Assembly: GCA_038496445.1 (NCBI GenBank)
Contig: JALMLS010000124.1
Location: 62,001-126,000, forward strand
DNA from: Trichosphaerium sp. ATCC 40318
Taxonomy: Eukaryota; Discosea; Flabellinia; Trichosidae
Direction of reading: 5' to 3'
DNA length: 64,000 nt
A program made the position numbers and the translations under genes. Shown here piece by piece: positions 48,764 to 60,005 of this stretch (the first letter of the stretch is position 1; the number at the start of each line of letters is the position of its first letter). The notes under the pieces are model-generated. The model had not been told where the DNA came from and searched no databases. It was given only the letters and a program-made list of their open reading frames with translations.

Positions 48764-49025
48764 TTATTTATTCGGTGGCTTATTCATACATGATTCGTAT
48801 TTGTCTTTGAAAAGCCAGAAATCTAGACAACAAAAATGTTTCGCCAACGCATTTGCACACTGTTCACATGCAAGATAAGGCTCACGGTTGTAAATACAAG
48901 GCGCCTATATCAAAGGTATAAGAAAAGTTGTTTACCTACGCTTGACGTACCCAAAATCCAGCGTCTACAGAGTATAAGAGAGTTGAAGCGACAACAATAA
49001 TGAGGAGAACTGAGAAGCTGCGCAT
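48764..49025 (-). CDS. Small secreted six-cysteine peptide (71 aa)
   Basis: ATG 49025. Exon 1 encodes a signal peptide (MRSFSVLLIIVVASTLLYSV) plus DAGFW. An intron starting GTACGT and ending GATATAG follows, and exon 2 encodes a 46-residue mature part with spacing C-x9-C-x2-C-x8-CC-x12-C, ending at TAA 48764-48766. The size, secretion signal and Cys pattern suggest a disulfide-stabilised extracellular peptide (antimicrobial, signalling or pheromone-like). That role is inference. A broken paralogue on the opposite strand lies at 50995-51230 and keeps the same Cys pattern. Confidence 0.75.
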
Positions 49026-49412
49026 GTGAGTTGATATTTATGTTTTTTGATGTTTAGTTTTGTTGTGAGTCAAAAACATGGTTCTAGTTTTCTTTAATCA
49101 CGTGATAATTTATCATATTTTAAACAATACAATATACGACAATAGAGATGTCTAGATATCTCAGATATCTAGATATTCTAAGTTATCTAGTTATTTGTGA
49201 ATTATCTACGTTTTGCGAAATAATCCAGATTATCTATATCGTAGATTTCTAAACATCTCTAGTGGATTAAAAATTGGAAAAGTGGGGAAATGGAAGAATC
49301 ACTAAAGATTAGCTCACAATAGCGAGTCTAGTGAACGATTTTACTCTTGCGCGTCACCACTTGCGGTTGTTTTAGAACAACGTAGGAATATTCGCCAAGT
49401 ACTATACACCGT
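49022..49412. repeat. Direct tandem duplication, unit 1 (with MITE-like insertion)
   Basis: Begins at the 5' end of the small secreted-peptide gene and reads through its upstream region. It matches unit 2 (49421-49676) in order, interrupted only by the 115-bp element at 49145-49259. Shared blocks include GTTGTGAGTCAA, TTTAATCACGTGATA and CACTTGCGGTTGTTTTAGAA. Confidence 0.85.
49145..49259. mobile_element. MITE-like element with TA target duplication
   Basis: 115 bp absent from the sister tandem unit. The ends are inverted repeats, GAGATGTCTAGATA at the left and the complement of GAGATGTTTAGAAA at the right, flanked by TA on both sides (49143-49144 and 49260-49261). The interior has repeated AGATATCT-type palindromes that would fold into a hairpin. 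TA duplication plus short inverted repeats is typical of Tc1/mariner-type MITEs. No coding capacity. Confidence 0.75.
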
Positions 49413-49420
49413 CACCATTT

Positions 49421-49676
49421 GCGCTTGTGAGTTGATGTTTATGGTTTTGATGTTTTGTTTTGTTGTGAGTCAACAACATAGTTCTAGTTTTCTTTAATCA
49501 CGTGATACTTTATCATGCTATAAGCAATACGGACAATAGAGTAAAAAATAGGGAAACGGAGAATCACTAGAGATTAGCTCACAATGGTGAGTCTAGTGAA
49601 CGATTTTACACTCGCGTGTCACCACTTGCGGTTGTTTTAGAACAACGCAGGAACATTTGCCAAGTACTATAGCCGA
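49421..49676. repeat. Direct tandem duplication, unit 2 (empty-site copy)
   Basis: Sister of 49022-49412 without the inserted element, so it serves as the pre-insertion site. The two units differ by scattered substitutions and small gaps. Confidence 0.85.
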
Positions 49677-50251
49677 CTTTTGGGTTTTTTTTTCTAGTTA
49701 AATTTTTTGTCTTCTTGTTCTCCAAATACTCCTTTTACGGTTTTTTCCTATCCACAATGATCATATTCACGGGATGGATATAGCATTTTTTTACAAGAAT
49801 ATCATGTGTGACAAAGTGACACGAAAAAATAAAATAGTCTTTAGTTTTTTTCAAGGTTTCTTTCTCCTTCGGCTTCCTTTTTCATTTCCACGTGATAAAA
49901 TTGTTTGCAGTGTTTTTTCATGGAGATTTAAAAAAACTCAAAACAAACATGGATTTCATAGCGCCACTTAGTTTTGTGATGGAACAACAACAAATCTACA
50001 AAAACTCCGTGTTTTTTTTATTAAAATTCTGTGTTTCTTAGCGTTCTTACTTACATGACTTCTTATTTTCATTCTTTATCACCCCTAATCCTCGCGCCAT
50101 GACGAATAAAACCAGAGCACAAAAAAAAAAAAAAAGAACAAGTTTGGGAAAGAATTGGGGCAAAACTGTAACACATTTTCAATGTGAAAAGTGTGTATAT
50201 TTCTACCATTTACAAAGAATTCGTACTACATCAACCACCTCTCTGATAAAC
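49677..50251. other. Intergenic region upstream of a Cys-rich gene
   Basis: About 575 bp, AT-rich with long A and T runs and one CACGTG (about 49891). Open frames lack splice support or likeness to known proteins. Confidence 0.4.
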
Positions 50252-50791
50252 ATGGACAACGTCATTCTACTTCTCGTGATTATGTGTATTGCTGTTAGCT
50301 ACTGCAACCAATGCTATGGCTACTGTACTACTGCTATCGTCTCTGGAACATGTGCAAATCCAAATTGTAATTGCGACTGGGCTGCTTGCCTCCGTTTATG
50401 CAATACTGGCGGCTTTTGGGTATGAATAGAGTTAACACCTACAGCTCACTTATTTCTTATAGGAGCCAAGAAGTGTAAAAGGCGCAAAGTGCACAGCTTG
50501 GTATCTATCAGACCAGCGACCATCAACACCTTGGCAAAAGCTTCAGAAGTGCTATAATGCACACAGGGTACTACTATAATTATTCTCGTGTAACCCACCA
50601 TTTGTACTTACGCTAAACAAGGCACACCCAAACCCGTCATCTGCTGCTGATATTGTAAGTCAAACGTTTCTTACTGTTGCTTTTTTTTTTTTTTTTGACA
50701 TTGGTGTTTTTAGCAAGCATGCGCAAATATGTGTCCAAATGACGGAGATTACGGAAGTACAATTTGCTTAGAAAACTGTAATTACTTTTGA
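50252..50791 (+). CDS. Secreted Cys-rich protein
   Basis: ATG 50252 starts a signal peptide (MDNVILLLVIMCIAVSYC). The mature part begins with closely spaced cysteines (QCYGYCTTAIVSGTCANP, NCNCDWAACLRLCNTGGFW). Three introns (donors GTATGA, GTACTA, GTAAGT) join exons with AKCTAWYLSDQRPSTPW, KLQKCYNAHR, NPSSAADI and QACANMCPNDGDYGS/TICLENCNYF, stop TGA 50789-50791. All joins keep frame. I do not recognise the family. The exon-1 end GFW before an intron resembles that of the 48764-49025 gene, hinting at a shared secreted-peptide architecture. Confidence 0.7.
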
Positions 50792-50994
50792 AATAAACAT
50801 GTAGTTTCACATCCTTTATAAAAAGGTCTAGTTTTTTTGGTGTTATTTTTCACACAAGTTCGAAAAAAGATCAAAAAAAATGTGTTTGTTGGGACAACGA
50901 ATGCAAGCGATTAGAAGGCTCTGTTTGCTTTGAGTCAGGCCCATCAGTTACCTTGGGGCCCATCGCTTAGCTAGTTCGCTCACAAAAGTAAGCC

Positions 50995-51230
50995 ATTGCT
51001 TCTCAGTTCTCCTCATTGTTGTTGTCGCTTCAACTCTCTTATGCTCTGTAGACGCTTGATTTTGGGTACAACGTAACGTTATAAACAGCATTCCTTAACG
51101 TTTGATATAGGTACCTTGTAGTTATGACCATAACCTTGCTGATGCATGTGAAGCTTGTCCAACAGCACAAGCGAAGGAAATATGCTGCAGGGAGTTTTTC
51201 GTTGCTTTCCCTGATAAAGTCTGTGTATGA
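50995..51230 (+). pseudogene. Inverted paralogue of the six-Cys secreted peptide, broken
   Basis: Plus-strand match to the minus-strand gene at 48764-49025, including the leader codons, intron position and exon-2 Cys pattern (C-x9-C-x2-C-x8-CC-x11-C). The start codon region has changed (no in-frame ATG before FSVLL), and a TGA (51057-51059) replaces the Gly codon before FW. Use of an alternative GTAGAC donor would bypass the stop, but the missing start still argues for a pseudogene. Confidence 0.7.
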
Positions 51231-51769
51231 ATGAAAGAAAAAAGTCTCCATATCACATCTATGTACCGTTGAACAATAAAATGTGATTTCTAAAGTACCA
51301 GGCGGCAGTCTTTTTGCTGACCCGTTTTGGGAAAAAACCGCACAAAATTCCGACAAAATTGGACAGTACTGTCCGAAGACATTCTTGCCATAATCACAAC
51401 ATGGGTAAGCTATCAAGTATTCTTAACTAGGGCCAACACAATGTTTTAAAAAAAACCAACGTGGCTCAGATCCAACAAGCGGTTTTTTTACTCACGTGAT
51501 TAAAAAACTTTGTTAGTAAATAAAACATTTAGCTATCTATTACTACACAAGTGGTCTATCTTTTCTTTACACGACTTCTTATACGACTCTTGGCTTGTTA
51601 CGTTTCATAAGCATGACTTATTTCGTAGAAGTTTACAATTTGCAAAAAACTGCGGAAAAACGTGACCATCCGAGCAAAAATAAAAAGTTGCTGTCCATAA
51701 ACTTAAGAACAGAATAACACAAAAAAAAAGCAACCTACGCACACCTTTTGTGTTAATTTATCAGTTAGA
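51231..51769. other. Intergenic; start of the inverted-repeat right arm
   Basis: No coding exon is seen. From about 51520 the sequence matches the reverse complement of the left arm (2800 downward), including the region just upstream of the YwqK-repeat gene, which should hold its promoter. Confidence 0.5.
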
Positions 51770-52762
51770 ATGCTCAAGTCTCCCAAAATTATCCTATCCA
51801 ACGTACCTGAATCCTTTTAATCATAAACGTAGTATCTAACAACACGCAAATAGGGATTTACTGTACAATCAGATGATCACCACCTATTACACCTTCCAGT
51901 TGAGCTTCAGCTCGATATTATCGATTTGGACTGGTCTGCGTATTTAAATTGGCCACTTCTTTCGAAACAGGCAGCAACGACAATGAGGTTTGATGGCGAG
52001 ATGAAGAAGCACGGAAAATGGGTTCGAAGAGTCAAGAACAAAGTTGTAGAGCAAGAGTATTGGAAACATGGTCTAAAACATGGAGAGTACACTCGTTGGT
52101 GCTCCAATGGTCAATTGTATAAGCAATATACTTATGTTGATGGTGAGATAGAAGGAGAATATAAAGAGTGGTATGATTGGAGTACTGAAAGACAGTTTAA
52201 TCCCTTCGTTTACCAAGGTTTCAATAACGCACGTGGTTTTTATGGATTCAATGAACAAGAGAAAGAAAGAGAGGATGAAAGCCAATTGTGTATCCAGTGT
52301 AATTACATCAAGGGTAAAAAAGAAGGTGAATATAAGGAGTGGTATAATAATGGACAATTGCAGAACCAGTGTATGTACATAAACGGTAAAAAAGAAGGAG
52401 AATATAAGGAGTGGTATGAAAGTGGGCAATTAAGGATCCAATGTGCCTACATCAATGGTAAAGAACATGGAGAATTCAAGAAGTGGTTTTACAAAGGGCG
52501 ACGCAAGGATTATTATTCCAAGTTAAAGGTCCAATGTACCTACATCAATGGTAAGTTTGAAGGAGAATATAAAGGGTGGCATGTAAATGGACAATTACGA
52601 TGCCATTGTAACTACATCAATGGTGAGTTTGAAGGAGAATATAACGAGTGGTATGTCAGCGGGCAATTAAGGTTACAATGTGCCTACATCAATGGCAAAA
52701 AAGTACAAGAATACAAAAAGTGGGACGATGGTGAAAGAATGAGCTTGGATGAAGTGTTGTAA
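51770..52762 (+). CDS. F-box-like protein with YwqK/MORN-type repeats, short paralogue (313 aa)
   Basis: Exons 51770-51802 and 51854-52762 (942 nt, in frame), with a 51-nt GTACCT...AAATAG intron. The first 11 codons are identical in sequence to the left-arm gene, followed by LHLPVELQLDII and DLDWSAYLNWPLL. About nine 23-residue repeats follow, against about twenty in the paralogue; the final repeats and C-terminus (ERMSLDE) align. Both copies are open, so both may function. The intergenic flanks are as similar as the genes, so the duplication was of genomic DNA. Confidence 0.85.
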
Positions 52763-53240
52763 AAATACAATATGTAACTTTGATGTTGCATGTTTACAAC
52801 ATACCCAGAACAGAATAAAACACTCATATTTTACAACTCATGTACATGAAGTTGCTGTACTCAAAAAGAACACTCATTTTATTACACTGGAAATTTAAAC
52901 ACATACAAGTAAACAACGTGATTTCAAAGAATGAAAAATTAATAGGTGTGACAATGTGCATGCTAGAAAGACATTGTGGACTGATAGCTGGTGGCGTGTG
53001 TTCTATAAAGCAACACTATAGCGACAAAATACACTGTTAAAGGTTTATACATCACGTGCTAACTTTAAATAGAGGGATACTATAAAGGTTCAGTTTATTT
53101 GTTACAATGTGTTCGACTATGCAATTATTGTGATGTGATAACAGGTCCACAATGGCTTAGTATTAAATCTAATACCCCATGTGGATCTGTTGGCATCATA
53201 CTTTTGCATTTTTTTTACAAGTCAATGTTGCAGATCGTAA
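52763..53240. other. Intergenic stretch inside the right arm
   Basis: About 480 bp matching the complement of 127-573. Convergent 3' flanks of the YwqK-repeat gene and the minus-strand gene. No exon is evident. Confidence 0.5.
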
Positions 53241-53244
53241 ATCA

Positions 53245-53660
53245 ACCGTATGTTCTCCATCGTAGTCTTCTTTCCTCCCTTTCCTTTTGTTGCTGTTCTC
53301 TCTCTCTCTTATGCCTCTCAATATCTTCCTGTCTTTGCTTTTCAGAATCAGTCAATGTCACAATCTTATCGCAAGCATTTCTGAACTCTTTGACTTGAGC
53401 CACAATCACATTTCAACTCACGTGATTTAAAATATCCACACTTACACAATCGTTATTGCAACCTTTTCTCATTAGCTTTTGGCTTCCAGATAAGGTAATC
53501 AAAAGCATTCCGTACATGTGTGAACGCACACAGTCTAACTGTTGTATCAAGTCTTGTTAACCAGCTCCACCTGTCCCGTGGCTACATAATGACACTAGCT
53601 CTTGAAACGCCACATATTGTCTACAACATGACATGTAATTCTCAAAAGATTCATTACAAT
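53245..53660 (-). CDS. Unknown Cys-containing gene with charged tail (exon structure uncertain)
   Basis: The minus strand reads a charged tail (FRNACDKIVTLTDSEKQRQ, then Arg/Glu/Gln-rich) ending at a TGA near 53245. It can be joined across a GTGTAAGT...CAAG intron to LLITLSGSQKLMRKGCNND. Further upstream is a Cys-rich stretch, RCNCNESFENYMSCCRQYV. The C-x-C ... CC pattern is faintly like the P2X7-tail (ballast-type) domain often found alone in protist and transposon-linked proteins, but this is weak. The sister copy's tail is at 1-126. Start and exact splicing are unresolved. Confidence 0.35.
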
Positions 53661-53849
53661 TACATCTTGTCTGTTGAAAGTACACTCCAAATAAAACGAT
53701 ATTAGGAACATTCAATAAATTACAAGTGAGCATAGATAGAAGCTTTTATAACGTTTAAAGTATGTAACTACTGTAGCAGCAGTATTGAGATCTGTTAAAG
53801 CAGTTGCAACTAATTTATTTTTTCCTATTTTACAATTTTTTTTTGGTTT

Positions 53850-56611
53850 TCATTTACGATCATGATCGTCACTTGACCTTCGTCCACTTCTCTTACTTAT
53901 GGTCTTATTTCTACTTAATTTTCCTTTCTTGTGTTTCTTACCAGAATCTTTTTTACTTCTAATCACGTGTCACAAGAGAAATATCACGTGCAATAAAATT
54001 ATGAACCAACATTAGATTTTTGCTCTTTTTTTTTTTTGGTTGGTAACTTTTGTTGAACGTACGGTTCCTGAGCGCTACTAGTTGAAGATGAAGTTGGTGT
54101 TACTGTTTGTTCGCCCAAAAATATTGTATGCGCAATCCCGCACTTATATGTCAAGAAAAACGTCAAAACAGTAAAATAGTAAACAAAAAAAAAAGGGTGA
54201 AAGAGGATACAGCACAGCTCTTGAATGGTGTCTTTTGTGTGGCTACAACCATAGTAGGATGCATGACTGTTATTGTGTCTATAGCACCAGCAAACATATA
54301 CGGTGTTTCACCATGACCTAAAAGCCCAAATCAGCATAAACCAACACAACATGTCTTCCCAAAAAAAAAGTTTCAAAAAAAAAGCGCACCCAACTGCCCA
54401 CTTGCATTATTTCCAAAACTAAACACATCTCCTTGTTCTACGTAATATAAATAAGTATTCAAACATTACAACAAGAAAAGAAAAAAAAAAGTACCTGTGA
54501 TTGCGACAGTATGAGAATCTCCTGCGCTAACAGAAATAAAAGATAAAAACTGTGAACAAGGGAAAACCATGAGTTGTGGAACAGAGCATATTTTATCTCT
54601 TTCTTGACTAATATTCGCATGACCTAGTCTACCTCCTTTACCATTACCCCACGTCCATAAATCACCAGTTTCTAAAAACAAACCACACACGTCAGACTTT
54701 GAACCAATGTTCATAACAAATAAAACTCGACATACCACTTATCGCAACACTGTGCTCTTTCCCACAAACAACCTCTTTAAATGAAGCTCCAGCAGCAATC
54801 TTTGTAAAGGAATTACACTGTCTAGTATCAGGTATTCCCAATTGACCCACTAACACAGAAGTAAGCCAACGAGTATGGTCAACGCGAAAAACAGAAGTTT
54901 TAGAATTTGTGAAAAAAAAAAAACAACTTCTTGTCGATAGCTCCTTAAAAATACTGCTCCATCTGCTCTTAAAGCTAAATAGTGTAGTACTAATACTTAT
55001 AAAAACATACCTTTATTCGATCCAGCAGCACATATAAAACCAGTATCTGCAGTAGCACCAAAAAAAAACGTGAGTTCAAAAGTTTTCATGAATGAGAAAA
55101 TACGTCGAATAATTAAAAAAACGCTTTCTGTTACACCTACCTCCAAGAGCCAAAGAGTGCTTACGACCTGCAGCTACTCCTTTAAATTGTACGCCATCAT
55201 ATGCTTCCAAAACAAGTTTCGGAACGTGTTGTTCGCTCAAGTCATCGCCTAATCCAAGTTGACCGTTTTTTCCATTTCCAAACGCCCAGATCGCTCCTTT
55301 CGATGACACAGCAAGTGTATGCATATATCTAATGAACAATGAATTATTGGCAAGATTTAAACGAGAAAAATATATTGTGGGTACCCTGCAGCGGCAGTTT
55401 TGAACTCAGGAGGAGATTCTTCATTTTTGAAAGATATTTTTTTCGGAGAGTAATGAAACATTACATCTCCATGGCCTAATTTACCATAATCTCCCCATCC
55501 CCATGTCCTATATATATATATTATATGTACGTTCTTAACACAAAATACATTTTAATTCAGAAGTTTCTTTTAACGTTCAAATCAACAAATAAAAAAGAAA
55601 CTCAAAAATAAACAAAAAAACCCAAATTGTGTTTTGCGACAGGTGACGCCGGCTCGGTTTTTTTTTTGAAGTCCTTGTAAATTAAAATAGTGTTTCTGTA
55701 TGCAAGACTATAACATAATACACAAAGCAAAAAGATACGACTGTAGTTCAAAAGAATTCGTTAAAAAAAAACTGAATCTAAAAGACAACCGAAACGTTTT
55801 TCTTCATCCGTACCATAACTCTCCAATAGCTACAGTAACGATTCAGTAAACATTAAACACAATTAAAAACTACAAAAATAAAACAAACAAAAGAAGAGAA
55901 ACGTACCTGAAACAGCAACAGTATGCTCAAGACCAGCAGAAACACATTCGATTTTTACTTTTTTTGAAGGCCACGTGACAGGAACAGGTTTTGCTGCATT
56001 ACTCTCCTTCTTACATCCTAACTGACCAAACTCTCCATGACCAAACGCATACACATCTCCTTTCTCTAAATTGCCGTTATAAATTTATTATAATTAAAGT
56101 AAAACATAAACAGTAAAACCCACAACAACGAAAAACGAGTCAACGTTGAGCAGAAAAAAGAAGGCCAAAACAATTTAATTTTTTTTTCTTTCTTGTTTGT
56201 CGTTAATTACCTGTCAAAATGAGCGTATGGTTACCTCCCGCTACTACCTTCTTAATAGGCGTTCTAGGGAGCGATATTGACTGTGGTGCGAATACTGTAC
56301 TTCCTTCTGATCCTGTACCCTTTTAAATATAGCGTTAGACGTAGATACTAGAAAGAGAGCACGGTTTAAATCGTTTATAAAGATTGTGCTCTTGAGTTAT
56401 CGGTTATTACCAGTTGACCGTATTTATTAGACCCACAGACGTAAGAATACGCGGTTTCGTATAAGCCGGCCTACAAATTCGTCTTGTTAGCTTTTGACGT
56501 CCTGATAACTCTTGTACTAACACTACCACTTGTAGACGATGCTGAACTGCCTAGTACGGCGTCCCTTAGTCTTTTCTTGCTTGTACTCCGCGAGCGTTTC
56601 ACTCTTGACAT
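53850..56611 (-). CDS. RCC1-repeat (beta-propeller) protein
   Basis: ATG 56611 (MSRVKRSRSTSKKRLRD, a basic N-terminus that could be a nuclear signal). About 12 small exons each carry pieces of RCC1 blades: SYVCGSNKYGQL, VVAGGNHTLIL, VYAFGHGEFGQLGC, VSAGLEHTVAVS, WGWGDYGKLGHGDV, MHTLAVSSKGAIWAFGNGKN, LGLGDDLSEQHV, GVAAGRKHSLALG, DLWTWGNGKGGRLGH and SAGDSHTVAIT. The C-terminal exon reads CGIAHTIFLGEQ, then a Lys-rich tail. Using a GTACGT donor after AQEP, the tail continues to a TGA at 53850; otherwise it stops at 53999. The family includes Ran-GEF RCC1 and many other scaffold/GEF proteins. The basic N-terminus resembles RCC1 itself, but identity as Ran-GEF is unproven. Confidence 0.82.
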
Positions 56612-56752
56612 CTTGTTATCATTTCTTGTACATTTGGTATATTAACGATGCTTGGCTTGCGAAGAAAGCGTTTGTGCACGAAAGTAAAGTAGTATTACAA
56701 CGAAAAGTCAAATGTCGGTCATTGTGCGGCTGTAGGTCATTGTATTCGCACG
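56612..56752. promoter_or_regulatory. Compact bidirectional promoter region
   Basis: Only about 140 bp separate the divergent ATGs of the RCC1-repeat gene (56611) and the SNX-BAR gene (56753), so both core promoters should lie here or overlap the first exons. No TATA-like or CACGTG element is obvious in it. Confidence 0.4.
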
Positions 56753-59700
56753 ATGATGTACCGACACCATCAAAGAAATGATGAGGATGAAGAAGAGCTT
56801 AAAAGCACCCTGACATGGCTGGGTCTTTCAAAATGTTTGACATATTTTAACTTAAATTGATTCTAATCACCATGTAGTACAAGCAGCACGTACAATGAAG
56901 AGATTACATCATTATGACATTCATACGGTTGAACAATTTAACGCAATGACTGTTTCGGATATTAGTAATATGCTACGTCTTGATAAGGTACCTGTGGATA
57001 ACATACGATGAAGAATAGTCCAAATCGATAAACTTAAAATAATTTTATTTATGTTTTTTGTTTAGGCAACAAAACAAAAGCTTAAGACATATGTCACTAG
57101 GCCTAGCACCCATAAAAGAAAGCCTAGAGCGAGGAGAAAACAAACATCAAATGGTAATAATCCAAAAGAAAATACAGAAGGAGATGATGATGGTTTGGAG
57201 TCAGACGGTGATGAAGATGATTCCAATGAGCCAAGTACAAAAAAAAAAACAATCACGTGATTTTTGTAGAACTTTCTTTGTAACTTGTAATACGCGTTTT
57301 ACTTACTTAAAAAAGAGCGTGTGGTTACTCAAGAGATAGAGGATGATTGGGAGTATGTTCCTGAAAGGAAAAAAAAGGAAGAAAAGAATGATGAGAAGCA
57401 AGACATTTCGGACTCTTTACAAGACGGTGAGAATCTAGATAGATTGGATGCAGCAAAGGCAAAAGAGAGCAGTGATAATTTAGTTGTAGACACAATTACA
57501 CCCGATATCGTTGAGGAAGAACCAAAAAAAGATGTTGACATCGAAACAGGTGCGTGAGGTTTTTTTGTTTATTTACAAAGCGAAAACACGTGATTGTATT
57601 TTTTTTTTCTAAGTTTCTTGTTATTTAGAGGAAGCAAATGATTCTGTAAAGAGCGCAGAACCTACGGAAGAAGATAAAGACAAAGCTCTAAAAGAAGCTG
57701 AGTCCGATTTAAAATCGGATGCGTTTATGGGAAAGGATACAACAGAACAAAGTACAGAGTGCGTTAAACTGATATTTAACAAAATATTATTTTTGTCTGA
57801 AAGCTAAATTTGTTGTAAAGCGATGAGAACAATAATGTCGCTTCATACTACATTGATGATCCTGAGAACGATGGTGATCGTGCACCACTGTTTAGAATGA
57901 ACAGTATAGGTACTATTGATGATGCAAATGCAGAAGAAAGCGAAGATGACGAGGATTCAATGGGTACGGAATTAATTAATTCTAAAAGAACCCAACCTTA
58001 GGTTGTATTGTTCAATAAGAAACTAAAAATACCTTCAGATTTCAGTTCTGTCATTGGAGTACCACAGCGCAGTAGAAGGAATAAAAAGAAGCGACGTGTT
58101 GTTTATATTGAAGAAGGAGAACCAATAGAGCCAGCAGTAAGATATCGCTCTTTCTTTTTTTTTGATTCTTTTTTATTCATAACACGTGATCTTGTTTAAC
58201 ATTTTTGAGTTTGATTAATAATTCTGTAAGGTTCCAGCAGTTGCTGTAAAAGCGAAGGATGTGACACTAGCTGAGGCTCAAAAAGTTCAACCTTCTGCAA
58301 GACCTAAGGTTAAGAGGAAAAAGATTATTGTTAAGAGGATATCTGAAGTGTATATTACACATGCTGAACAAATAGGTGATGGAACAATTAGTGCAACTTA
58401 CTTGGTATGTTGGGTTTACAACGTGAAAAAAAAAAAAGTTTAATTTTTTGACAAAAGGTGTATCATATTCAAGTCTTCTTTGAAGACAAGACAGATCCAG
58501 TCATTTGTGTAAGAAGATACAGGTATACTCCTTCGATACCTAAGATTGTAGTTAATGTCTATTTAGACAGTTCTGGTGGCTGTACAATGAATTGGCGAAC
58601 AGGTTTGTTTCAACTGGTTTTTTCTTTTTTGCGATTAACTGTCTTTTTTTAAGGTTCAAGATTTTCCTTGTACCAACGCCACCTCAGAAGATGTTGATTG
58701 TAAGATTTGGAGAACAATTCATGGAGTATCGTAGGAGGGAACTAGAAAAGTTTTTGAGAAGACTTGTTAGCCACCATATGTTCAAAGATGCATTGGAACT
58801 ACACGCTTTTCTACAACCTGCACGTTTTTTTTTTATTGAAATTCAAAGATCTCTTGCTTTTTCTTTAACTAACTATCATTATATAGACAAGTGTAAAAGA
58901 GTTTACTTACCATCTAACAAGACCTATGTTACCAAAAATAAGTGCTGAATTGAACACTTCAAAGCCAACAGTACGAAGAAGCGGATTTTCAAAAAAAAAG
59001 TACTTACTATTATTAGGAAATAGACCCTTGGTACGATATCGCAAAGGACTATTTATATAGGCTCCCTGATCCTATTTCAAATATGTTCTACGCCACATAC
59101 GAAGTAGCTCACGCTCTTCAAACGTTTAGAAAATCAATAGAGCCGCTTGTTGAGGTAATAGAACGCAAAGGCTCCAACCCCTTCTGGTTTTTGTTAACAG
59201 CTTTAAAAGGCAACTCAAGATCTTGCTTATACTGAACATAACTTTGATACGGGGTTACAACAGCAACTTGTTAAGCTTTGTGTTATTATCGATCACTACA
59301 CTAAACTCACACGTGCGCAACGAAAACAAAAAAACTGAAACTTGTGATTTTTACCTTTTTGTTGTTGATCTTTACCCTCAGGTTCGACTGCTGAATTCTC
59401 TATACCAACATTGGCACATTCACTATCTGATTATGACCGTATGATAGAAGCTTGTCATAAAATCATTGCTGTAAGAGATAGATCACTACTACTATGCGAA
59501 GGAGCTGAACAAACAAGCGAAAATAGAAGAAAAGAACTTAACAATCATAAACGAAAAGAAGATGTCATTAACTTTGCAAACTCATTTTTTCATCTTGAAT
59601 ATGAGACATACAAAGCAAAGAGAAACTTCGAAAAAACAGATGGACCAGTAAAGAAGGAGTTGAGAAGCTTTTTTCAAAACAAGTCAAAAGAGGTAAAAGA

Positions 59701-59845
59701 TGCTCTGAGAACTTTTATTCGAGGACAAATGGAGTACTCCTTACAGAACCTTGCTCATTGGAAAGAACTTATCGGTGAGGTACCGAAAACAGCACCTGTA
59801 TCGACATGGGGACAACGAACACCAGTTATGAGGAAGATCACATGA
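56753..59845 (+). CDS. Sorting nexin with PX and BAR domains and SAM-like head
   Basis: Starts MMYRHHQRNDEDEEELK. An N-terminal helical SAM-like segment (TWLGLSK ... DIHTVEQFNAMTVSDISNML, RLDKATKQKLKTYV) precedes a linker of about 250 residues alternating basic and very acidic stretches. The PX domain runs over several exons at about 58260-58830, with VYHIQVFFEDKTDPVICVRR and YRQFWWLYNELANRF (the RRYxxF phosphoinositide motif), VPTPPQK, FGEQFMEYRRRELEKFLRRL. Downstream exons form a BAR-type coiled helix bundle (DPWYDIAKDYLYRLPDPISN; DYDRMIEACHKIIAVRDRSL; HLEYETYKAKRNFEK; FIRGQMEYSLQNLAHWKEL). SNX-BARs shape endosomal tubules with retromer. The SAM-like head plus acidic linker is not the usual SNX1/2 layout. 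If the head were a separate gene the linker would still need a start, so I keep one gene. Confidence 0.82.
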
Positions 59846-60005
59846 AAGGTTAAACCTAGTAAATGGTAAGATCAGGTGGATGAAGCTATCTTGCTTTAAG
59901 TACTCCGCCATTGGATCTGAACAATTTCTTCCCAAAGTGAAGTTCTGTAGTACTATAAATACACGTGTCATTAAAAGTCATTAGAACTAACCTCCGCTTT
60001 GAAGG

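Larger units (their letters stand above)
51520..53368. repeat. Right arm of the large inverted duplication
   Basis: Reverse-complement match to 1-2800. It is shorter because the repeat gene it carries has fewer units. Non-coding parts also align, with small indels (for example around 51590-51660 against 2660-2720). Homology with sequence left of the window start probably continues beyond 53368. Confidence 0.9.
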
